From Nectonema munidae (Eukaryota; Nematomorpha; Nectonematoida; Nectonematidae): 64,000 nt of DNA. Below, in pieces: positions 35,070-46,000 of this stretch; the stretch's first letter is position 1, and the number at the start of each line of letters is the position of its first letter. The translations under genes were made by a program, and so were the position numbers. Location: positions 1,302,001-1,366,000 of the forward strand of contig JAUIRK010000903.1 in NCBI GenBank assembly GCA_030549495.1, in the 5' to 3' direction. The notes beneath the pieces are model-generated. The model did no database searches and had not been told where the DNA came from. It saw only the letters and a program-made list of their open reading frames with translations.

Positions 35070-35818
35070 GGAAAGTAATAATCAGTGAGCCTGATTATAA
35101 TCAACACGAAATCTCAATACGATGCGCCAAAGGATGCAGGAAAGATTACACCCACACTTCACTCCTGGTATTAACTAACGAAAATTCCCATCAAATCCCT
35201 TTTCAACTAGTAACAATGAGACTCTCATTTTGGAAATAAGTCCTGTCTTATAAAGTAGGTTACTTTAAAACGATCCAAGATTGCTGATGCTAAACATCTC
35301 AACCATGCTTATAGGGATTCGTTATGTGTGATAGGGCAAACACGTGCTTTATCTGTTTGCAAGTCGCTTGGTTGAAGTATCCTTTCAACTAAAATGTGCA
35401 ATGTCTTGTCCGATACAATCCCAAAAGCATGTTTATCTCAATTCTATTTCAAGTTGAAGAGGGAAGGTGAATTTGGAGCGAAGTGGCATTCCAAAATAAG
35501 CAAATAATGAAATTGATTCTATACACAAGAGGTTTTCGAATATCCTGGTATTTAAATGTGTGCTTTGATGATTGGACTACTTCTTTTGGGTGAAGTTGCA
35601 CCTTTTCTCACAACTACATAAATGATGTAAAGTTGTTATACGATTTATATTTTTAGATGTTCATACTTGGAAAAAATTTCTTGGAAAGTGTCACATGAAT
35701 TCCAAGCAAATTAATCATCATCTTAAGAGTAACGAAATCTCTTATATCTGCTTACGTTACAGTAAATAGTGAAACCCCCAAATATTTGCATCTACTGGTC
35801 TTCGGTTTTCACTGCTAT
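35070..35818. other. No gene seen
   Basis: Sequence between the LINE remnant and the piggyBac MITE. It may be more LINE 3' end, but no clear protein phrase was found. Confidence 0.35.
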
Positions 35819-35956
35819 TTAACCCATTTACGACCAATGTTCCTATTTTGGAACATAAGTAATTTCATCTTCGTCTGCTTTTTTCAATGACTTTGAATAT
35901 AAATCGTCTGCGTTTTTTTAGATATCGTCTGCTTTGCTTGGTCTTAAATGGGTTAA
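35819..35956. mobile_element. piggyBac-type MITE, 138 bp
   Basis: TTAA at both ends, with inverted termini TTAACCCATTTACGACCA and (reverse complement) TTAACCCATTTAAGACCA. It is nearly identical, in opposite orientation, to the copy at 50971-51087, except for an extra 21 bases next to a repeated GCAGACGAT. The termini match the piggyBac at 39668, a likely source of transposase. Confidence 0.9.
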
Positions 35957-36878
35957 CTACAAACATCCTTAAAATGTAGAGATGCATGGGAAAAGAATGT
36001 CCAGTATCCTTTAAATGTATGTCCAGCGAATTGTATACTTTTGAATGCTTATTATAAATGATATTTCTCTCCCCATCCAATAGAACCTGGAAATTTTACA
36101 TTAATTAATAGAAGCAAGTAGGGCTTTATTTCCGATAAAATTTCATGCACCCCTTACACAATTACACGTGCGTGCATTAGTGTCGGAGCCGATACCTTGA
36201 AATGAAAATATTCTGCACTTCACAAAGTGGACGGTAGCGCCCTCAAAGAGGCCTTTTGAAATTCTTAAGGGGCGCTGTGAAAATTAGCGAATAAAAATAT
36301 CGGGTATTAAATTTTTCCTCTTTTGAAACGAAAAAGTATCTAGTATAATTCAGATGATAGTAGTTACATTTTTGGGAAATAATTTCTATAAATCTTGGAT
36401 ATCAAGAAAGTTAAAATTCTCTTCCCACTATTCTGAATTGTCTAAAATACTTCATCCTTTCGCACAGATTGTATGGTAATGGATTTAGTGCTGGAAGTAC
36501 AATTTTAAATAATGTGAGAGTGGTTATATCATAATTAATTTCAGTAACTTCAAACCAAACAATTAAATTTGGAATGTAAACACGAAGCTTAAGATTTTGA
36601 AAGAAATTATAATTTATGACTAAGGGCCGTTTCTCTAACGTCTAAAGTAATGTCGTTTAGGGTTTTTTCTTTAAAAAATATCTTCTATGAGGGCGTTGGG
36701 TAGGAAAAGTTTTGGGAACGCAAACTTTTGAATGACCCGTAAAAAGAATTGTGATGTGCATGAACCAAATTTGTGTCGCGATAAACATATGTTTAAGAAG
36801 CTTCTGTCAACCACCCATAGTTTTTGGTGACAAGTCTTTTATGTATTGTATACTATCTTTTTGTTCTTTATTTTCTAG
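35957..36878. other. No gene seen; lies 5' of the first PNPO exon found
   Basis: This stretch ends in the polypyrimidine tract and AG that precede the exon at 36879. I looked for an upstream PNPO exon (an N-terminal peptide ending with one base of a split codon) and found no convincing one. Confidence 0.4.
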
Positions 36879-37032
36879 ATGATCGAATCAATTACAAAGA
36901 TTACAATTGCAGAATGACAGACGAATTATCTTCCCTTAATCCCATTGCCCTATTTAAGACATGGCTTCAAGAAGCGATCAACTGCGATGAGATTAAGGAG
37001 GCGAATGCCATAGCACTAGCAACATCCACCAA
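36879..37032 (+). CDS. PNPO: PNPO exon (first one found)
   Basis: It follows TTTATTTTCTAG and ends before GTAAAT. It supplies the last two bases of a split codon, then [12 protein letters not shown] and the conserved [12 protein letters not shown] strand, and ends with AA of a codon completed by the next exon. GC is about 41 percent. Confidence 0.9.
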
Positions 37033-40000
37033 GTAAATTTTGATTTTTCTTGACTAATAAATATTCTCGTTTATCTTATTTAAATTGAAGGAATTTTTTG
37101 TTATAATATAAATTTTGCATCATCTCAATGGGAATGGGACATGTAAGTTTTGGAACGCCTGAATTACACGTGTAATGCATTTAGATAGAAAATCACTATG
37201 CATTTTAGGGTGATTCCTTTATATTTTCTCTGAACTTCGTAAAACTTGTTGTGCAAAAGGTATCAGAACATTTTTTTAATTATTTTTTTAGCTTTGTAGT
37301 TCGTTTACCATTAAGTATCAATGAAACAAATGATTTATCGGTATACCAAAAATCCAAAACCGTGTCTCATTAATGAAATACTTTTTTGTATTCTCTTCGC
37401 TAACTGAAGCATCCTTTCCTGTGTTTCTCAAGTAATTTAATGCCACTTTTAAGACTTTGTGCCACTTTCGTCCTTCTTCCAAAATTTGGGTTGGCGGTAT
37501 TAGACCAAAATACAGATGTAGAATATAAATTCCCCCATGACAAAGTCCTCATAGACATAATGCCCGTACCTTAATTGAAAGTATTGACTCTTTTTCTTAA
37601 TTTACTAAAATTTCCAATAAAAATGGGTATTTACGCTTTTCCACTATTTATAGGAGATTTTTCCTGAGATGTGGGTCAGGCTTTAGTGGAAGATTTAAGC
37701 TTTATGAGGTAAAGCCTTACTGTTCAAAACCACGATATGCAAGGTATTTCGGTAATAGTAAATAGTATTTTTTGGAATCAATTTCATAAGTATGGCGTAA
37801 TTCTGTTGAATTCGAAAATAAACACGTAACTTCAATCTAGGGTAGCACTAGTGCCTATTCCTGAATTGATCCAAAATTCTTAATCGTGGTATAAATATCT
37901 TATACAAAACAAGACAATCATTTTACGCAGCAACAAGGAGGTCATCCAGCAGAAGTGGCAAATAAGACGGAAAGATTAAAAGAGGAAGAACTGAAAGAAA
38001 TGTCAGGGATATTGACTACACTACTATACCATTTCAGGACTAATTTACCTCATCATCATCATGCTCAATGTAAAGGAATTTTTTGTTTAGATGTGGGAAG
38101 CCATCCTGTAGATTTGTTCTCTTGAAAGAAGTGACAGACAATGGTCAATTCGTATTCTTCACGAATTATGAAAGTCGAAAAGCTTTAGAAATCGTAAGCA
38201 CTTTTTTCTAACTGTTATTTATTTCGTTAGTTAGTTCGATTGGTAGTATCTTATTGAAACATGTGTTGCCTATTCATAAATGGATCAAAAGATAGGTATC
38301 TATTTTAACATGGATAAAAATGAGGTTCTATAATTATATTCAGTGCTCTTATAGCCTTAGAATTTTTTCCCAACTTTTAAAAATATGAAATAATAAAAAA
38401 ATTATTTTTATAATTCATTTAAAGTAATATTTACAAAAAGTTCTTTTTTTTTTAATCAAAATTTAATTTTCTTACTTTTTGATAAATGATCCAATCCTTC
38501 ATTTGTCATAGTATTATTTAAAATATTTTTCATGAAATTCATACGGCTAAAACAATGAACATTGTAATTTACAAAGAAACTTCCAAAAATATGACTTAAG
38601 AATATAGTTCAGAAAAATAAGTTTAGCAGGAAATTTTATAATTAAAAGTTTCAAATAAGAAAACTTATACTATCTTAATGAAATTTGAAAAGGAGAAATT
38701 GCAAGAAATGTTGACAAAAAATAAGGTTTAACTTACGTTTATCAATTCAAAACAAAAACTCCGAAGATTACCAACAAAGGAGGCGTGACTAAGGTTGGTT
38801 AGATACTTGGCTTCAATACATCAAGGTCTAGGGTTCGACCCAGCATCAAGCTTATTTGCACATAGTTCGATACAAGCAGAGCAATTCTTTCTCCAACATG
38901 AAAACACAAAAAGTTATCTTTACCTGACCATGAAAAAAATAAATTGATTTCTAACTTTTGTTAGTGATATAAATATTCAATAAACTTAATGAAGTTTCAA
39001 TGAAAAGTATTTATTTTTTAAAAATACAAATACAAGTGTATTTGACCCCAAGTCCATTCCAAACACACTAATACCGCGCAATGCCTTCACTTTTCCAAGA
39101 AAGAGAACCCAAATGCTAGTTTCGCGATTTACTGGCAGCCCCTGCACCGCTCGATTCGCGTGGAAGGGCGCGTTCTCCAAACCTCTGCCTCCACATCTGC
39201 CCTCTACTTCGCCAGCAGACCACGCGACAGCCAAATTGCGACGCGGATCGGCAAGCAAAGCGCTCACTGCCCCTCGCTCTCTCTCCTGCAGGAAGAGTAC
39301 GCACGGGGAGAAGGCGAATTCGCCCACGACCCCGTGCCCAAGCCTGACTTCTGGTAAGGCATTTCCCATTATTCTAACTCTTCACCCACCACCTCTAGAA
39401 ACCCTGCAACGCAACAGTCACATGGAACAGTCCGTTTTTGAGTGTGTGTTTGTAATTGATAGCGACAACGCCTTTTGTTTTGTTTCTTCCCAGTACCCTG
39501 CATGCTCAATAATGGTGGTCTTGTATCTCAGTTGAATGTAAAGTGAAAGCTGTCCTTATCAGGCACCGTAGGGACTCAACAAAAGCATTCTTTCTATAGA
39601 CGTGTTCTTCGCTATAAAGAGGAACATGGTTTGGCAACGCGGTCTAGTTGGACACCCAGAAGTCAATTTAACCCATTTAAGACCACATAATTAAAAATAC
39701 TAGTTTTGCACATATTTTTTTAATTTTATTGAATCTTTACAATAATTTTAACTTACAAAATAGTTTTTTAAAGAAAAAAATTTTTTTTTCTTCAAAAAAT
39801 AATAAGCACTACAAATGTAGTGAATGGACTATAAAAAAAACACAAAATAAGTAAATCTGAATTTATTCATAAAAAAATTAAGCTTCATGAAATTTTTGAA
39901 AGCAAGTTTTAATATGAAGTTGTTTGTTGCATTTTTTGCAAGCAATTCTACAATTTTTTTTGCATAAAACACAAATTCTTACAGGAGAAGACTGAGGTAT

Positions 40001-43000
40001 GTGACCATAACCATCGAATCTTACTTCCTCGTGTATTTCACTTGAAGGACCCGATCGTATCCTTTTTCTAACGTGATTTCTTTTCAGCAAAATTTGAACA
40101 ATCGTCCTTCGAAAATCTTTTTGAGGTTGATATTGTTCATTTACAATATTTTTTAGTCTCCAACAAAAAACAAATCCAATATTCAATGCATTTATCATCA
40201 GATTCCAGTACCATTTCTTTCCTTTGATTGAAGGTCTCCAGTCAGCAAGGCTTCTATCTAAAATATCCACACCACCCATGCAACAATTATACGACTTGAT
40301 TAAATTTGGTCTTTTCACACTTGTTTTATCTTTTGATTTAGATTTCCTATTTACAAAGTTTACAGGATAGGCGCCCTCGAAATTGCTGCAGACAGTTACG
40401 ACAGAATTATCTTTCCACACAACGGCTTCCAGTTCAGCATTATTGTAAACCTCAAAATAACCTCTAGGCTCTTTTTTTAATTTGTTGAAATCTATCAGAG
40501 AACATTCTTTCAGCCTATTTTTTCTCATAGTTGCAGTTGCTCTAAACCCTCTTTTTTTCAAATCTTTCAACACTTTAAAAGAAGAGAAAAAATTGTCAAA
40601 GTATAATTTATGATTTAGAGGATTTTCAATTACTTTGATACAGTCCTCAATTACTTTAGTTCCTAAAGGAGTTTTTTCATTGCTTGTTTTGCCTTGATAA
40701 ATAGAAACATAAAAAGGAATTCCTGATTTACCAGACAAAACCCATAATTTATAACCGAATCGAATCGGTTTCCCTTTTATAAATTGTTTACAACTGTGTC
40801 TGCCAAAGTAGGGAAGCATCGACTCGTCTATTCAGAGACTTTCTTCAAAAACACCAAAACTAATCAATTTTTTATTTAGCAACTCATATAGTTTCTCTAC
40901 CTTCGCCATTTTTGCTCCAGAAAGGGATGAATTGTTTGCAACATGCAAAATGGATTTTATTTGTAAAAATCTACGACGGCTCATCACTTCAGTCACAGCT
41001 TCACAAACTAGATCTGTGGATTTCGACCAAAAATCTTTCTCAGAACTTCTTATATTGTATCCTGATAGAAAAATTATTCCTAAAAAATTATAGAGTTCTT
41101 GAAAATTTAATGTAAAGTTCAAATTGTTTTTATCAGCATGAGCATACAACAATGTTTGATCTAAAATTAGTTCAAAAATATCTTTAAAAAAATAATGAAA
41201 AATTTCCCGTTCATTATGGAGATTTAAGTTTGAGCATTGTTCGGTAACTTTTCTATAAAAATGATCATTTTCTATGGAGGTAGATTCAAATATACTTCCT
41301 TTTTTCCACGCATTATTCCTCGAACCAAGATTTATTTCTTCGTTATCTAATTCGTTATCATAAAAAATTTCATCTTCACCGCAAGTTTCATCAGGTATTC
41401 TTTCATTTTCAAAATTGTCTTCATCAACATCTTCGTCTTCACTAATATTTTGGTCATCATTCGGAGGTCCAGTAAGGATAATATCAACATTATTGAAATT
41501 AGAAGATTCTATTTGATCAATAGCGTCGTGAAGAAATAAAAATTTATGTAATCTTTTATCCATTTTCTAATTCTAAAAAATAAATATATTTTATCATGTA
41601 AGTACCATCCACTACATTTGTAGTGGTAAAATATAAACATAAAAATACCTGTAAATATTATTTATAATGGACTTCAAAACTGATAGATAAAATGCTTTTT
41701 TAGTATAGAATGTTTCTACCAGAAAAAAAAAGTTTCAAAAAAAATAAATGATCTAGAAAATTCCAGTTAAAAGTAGAGTGGATCAAAAAGAAAAAATAGC
41801 ATGAAATGACAACTTTATATAAAAAAAATAAATGATAAAAAATAATAAATTTATTTTTTTTATATAAAATATCTTTTTTAATTTATTTTTCTCAAAGTAT
41901 TTAAAAAAAATAGGAATTTTAGTGGTTGATTATTTTGTAGTTTTTTGTGAAATTTTACCACTACAAATGTAGTGGTTGGTACAATATCCAGTCTGAAGCT
42001 CCAGTCTAGAATTTTAAAGAAAAAGCTCGTTGAAACTTATATGTCAATGCATTCTCATTTTGGTGCTGAGTTGTTTGCAATTTACTTCGTATAATGGTGC
42101 CGATATTCTTGGAAGTGTAATGACTTCTTAATCATGGGATCATTCATTGTGACTGTGATGTGCTAAGCTCTCACATAAAGAATTTGACGTTTCTAAGGGT
42201 TATTTTGATTGAATATCCTGGAATTATGTTACATTCCACTCATTCACAACTACGAATATCACTTGTTGATAGATATCAAGTTCAAGGTTCTCTTTAGTAT
42301 TAGCTTATCTGAGTATGTTTGACTGTTAGTAAAGGGAATTTTTTAAATAAGACGCTGGAAATGAAATTTAAATAAAGTGAATAAACTAACTAGCCCTTGA
42401 ATACTGTTAAACTTTAAGTTTGCCTACTAGAAGCATGCCTTCTTTCACAAGATTGACACTAAAATTGCTAAGCAGACAAATTGAGCGTTGAGTTTTCCTT
42501 GATCAAGATACGATCTCTGTAGATTTAGATCCCTTAATAATGGAATGAATTTATCGCATTTTTCTTAGCATCGATCTATATTACGTTTTGAGTACTCAAC
42601 TTTTTAACAAAAAAATTAAAAATACCTCACTTTACACTTTGGTAAAAATGAGGTTATAAAAAAATAATAAATTTTATTTGGTCTTAATCCAGCGTTTCTC
42701 AACCTTTGACAGCCCATGGCTCCCTTCACCGAGTGGTTAACACTCTTGGCCCCCTGCCCTTCAAACAAATAAATTTTGTTTTATGTTGTTTATCCAGTCA
42801 CTAAAATTATAAACTTAAATAAAATTTTTTATTGAACAGTATAATCAATGGGACACTTGCTGTTGAGCTCTTATGTCCGGCTTTGTTTTGGACACAGCAA
42901 GGCGAATATCATTCCTAACATCAAGACGGTTTCTGGACTTTGTTTTGATCGTCGCCAGGTCAGAAAATCCAGATTCGCAAAGATATATTGTAGCGAATTG

Positions 43001-46000
43001 AACGTGCATTTCGGATGCCTTCTTGCTGAGCTTTGGATACGCATCCTGAACAGACAACCAGAAGTTGGAAAGATCTTTTCTGTTACTGAAGGCCACCTTC
43101 ATTGCTTTCGAGACTTTAAACTCTGCGAGCTCCTCTGCTTCGTCTTCAGTAGGTTTAATTTCCGTGTTAAATGGGTCTTTGTGCCATAGAACATCTAATG
43201 GGGCATTGTCGAAATAAGATTTGAACTCGGAGAAGAGAATGTCGAGATGTTTGATAATGTAATTTTTGATGCCGATGGGAAGTTCAATCTTTTTTGTCTG
43301 AAGATGCTCGTCCAATAAAGGAAACGAAGCTGTGGATCCGGCTTCAATTCGTGCCTGCCAGACTGTTATTCGAGCAGACATTCCTGTAAGCTTGTCTTGA
43401 ACGTCACTGACTGTGACATCATGGCCCTGCAAAGACTGGTTCATTTCATTTAGTCTACCGAATATATCGGCTAGGTAGGCAAGCATCATGACGAACTCTT
43501 CATTCTTGAAGTGGACATGAAGATAGTTTTCATTCTCTTGCAGGAAAATTTCCGTCTCCAACCGAAGTTCATACAACCGAGAAAGGCATTTTCCCCTCGA
43601 TAACCAACGAACTTTGGTATAAAACAAAAGTCCCACATGTTGCGCTCCCATTTCGTTGGCCAGAAGTTGGAACAGCCGATGATTTTTGGCCTTTGCACGA
43701 ATGAAGTTGATTACTTTGACAGCAATGTCCAGTACTTCTAACAAACGCGGCGGCAGAGTTTTTGACGCAAGAGCATATCGGTGTAGTGAACAGTGGGAAG
43801 ATGTTACGTTGGGCCATTCATTCTTCACAAGCGCGACGAACCCTCCTTTAACGCCAATCATCGCCGGGGCACCATCAGTACAGATATGCTTGAAATTCTG
43901 CCAACTTAGTCCATTCATTTCAAAAAACGAGTCCACGATGGCTTTGACATTTTTTGCTGTTGTTGTAGTTGGCAGGGTATTGCAGAATAAAAATTCTTCC
44001 TTCATTTTCCCTTCTTTCTCGTAGCGAGCAAAGGCAATCAACTGGCTTTCCATAGCGGTGTCAGTAGACTCATCAAGTTGAAGGCTAGCCTGAAGCGTGC
44101 TTTGCTTAATTTCATAACAAATTTGACGACACACATCAGCGGCCATGTCATCAATCCGTCGACGAATTGTGTCATTAGATAGCGAAACTTGCTGAATTTT
44201 CTTTTTTGCCTCTGATCCGATCATTAGTTCCACCATTTTTTCTGTACATGGCTTGATAAGTTCCTCAGCAATATTGTGAGGTTTCTTGCACTTTACAATT
44301 TGGTAAGCTACTTCGTAGCTAGATTGAAGAGCTGGTTTTTCTTCTGGCCGGAATCCAAATTTTGGAAGCGTCGCTTCACGGTCGTACCGTGCTCGTTTTG
44401 TAAGCAGAGCATCAATACTATCATCTTTCTTTTGAGGATGCAACTTGTCGCGATGGTTTGAAAGTTTGGAAGGACGTAGTGATGCATTTGCCATCACTAC
44501 TGAGCAATGCAGACATTGTGCACAGTCCATGCCGTCTCGAATTACTTTCGTAAATCCAAAACTGACGTAGCTGTCATTCCATTTTCGAACTTTCGACATC
44601 CGAAAACAAATAATAACAAAACAAAGTTAAAAATTTGGCTTGAAAAAATTAGATTTAATCAAAAAGAAATTTAACTAAAGAAAATATTAGATTTAATCAA
44701 AAAGTAAAAGACAAAAAAAATTTACAATTTACAAAAAAGAAGAAATAGATTAAGCCTTTCTTTGATTACTTTGCAGAAACAGTGTTAATAAGAGAGCAAA
44801 GAAAATTTATAAACAGTTTTTTTTCTATCAGCCATTTTTATAGTAAGGACGATAAAAAAACAAGAAAAAAAATCTTAAAAAATTCAAATTTTTTTAGTTT
44901 AAAAAAAACTTTCTAATTAATTGAAAAAACACTTCTCTTATGACCGCAGTTTTCTCACACTTCGAGCTTCTGCATTTTAAATTACATTTTCTAGTGTTAG
45001 CTTGTGGCCCCTAGGTTAAAGGCCTGTGGCCCCCTTGGGGGGCCATGGGCCCCCGGTTGAGAAACGCTGTCTTAATCTATTCAATCAGTATAATGGTAAA
45101 AAGTTCATAAAATATAAGTACACGAGGACCTACGTTTTACGTACGGCACGGAACCCAACGGCGGACGTAAAACGTAGGATTCGTAAAATCCAGGTTGACC
45201 TTAAAATGGACATACAACACGAAAATCCTAGCCTGGATCACACATGGTCACACCGTGTATGACATCAGGGACTATGGCAGGTAAAGAAGACTACTACAGT
45301 GAAGTTGGATGATCATCCCTGAAGTTAAGCTGTTTTCATAATAAAGTCTTAAATAAAAAATATCAGTGTATGTGTATTATTTATCAATTATACTCAACTT
45401 AGTCTGCTCTAGGAAAAGGCGCCAGTTAATTTGCAATTTTAATGATGCATGCAGAAGGGAAAATAATTTTAAAATAAGGAAAAACTACTTTATTCATTCT
45501 CTTTCGAATTTTTGGCCGTGAATAGGGCCTTTTCTTTTGAAGATTTCTTTTTTTTATTGAAAGAAGTTGGTTATCTTTTTCTGCTTTAATGATGCTGCTC
45601 TCATCTGAGCCGCTTCGTCTCTCCATCGGCGAATCTGTCTGATGTGGCACGGATCTTTCTTAATTTGCTCGAACCAATCGACGACAACTCCAGGGGCTTC
45701 AAACGCTTGCTCAGGTTTAATTCGGTCGACTATTTCTTCCTCTTCACTTTCACTCTCTTCATCAGATGACTCCCTATCAATTTCACTGATTATCTCTGCG
45801 TCGGTGAGCCATTGGTGTCCGGGATCTTCGGCGAACCACTCATCCACACTCATCATATCCTCAGTTCCAGAACCAAATTCTTGAAACGGCTTTAAATATA
45901 TTACGATCCGCTTCCATGTTGTCTACGTTCTCTGTCTGTTCTTCTGAAACACTTTCATCCTCACTTCTTCAACATTTTCCATTAGTTTTCGCCAAGAGCG

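Larger units (their letters stand above)
28530..35070 (+). mobile_element. Decayed LINE (jockey/CR1-like), split by several insertions
   Basis: Plus-strand phrases appear in the order expected for a LINE reverse transcriptase. YHQYIKSSKLN-like linker code is near 28580-28800. FPEIFKMSNVLSIYK..LNNYRPISL is near 29125-29215, VPQGSILRPLSLLFSIYIN near 29250-29305 and LYADDITILVPV near 31763-31800. DEFNFLGLIIIHSKLNWKSH is near 34800-34870, followed by the thumb region to about 35060. Many stops are present. It is interrupted by a SINE (29310-29409), a Tc1/mariner-like element (29444-31744) and a pogo element (32049-34231). Confidence 0.75.

Noticed and set aside
36600-36800. First PNPO exon at 36684 (MRALGRKSFGN)
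   Set aside because: There is no splice donor in the right phase and no match to the family's N-terminus.
38765-38850. A tRNA gene in the PNPO intron
   Set aside because: The B box is good but the stems do not pair into a tRNA.
39113-39535. A separate 140-codon gene overlapping the PNPO exon
   Set aside because: It is a shadow frame made possible by the GC-rich exon. The family match is in another frame with proper splice sites.
42845-44599. A domesticated ZBED host gene
   Set aside because: It has perfect transposon ends and a perfect 8-bp duplication around it, so it is an ordinary hAT transposase.
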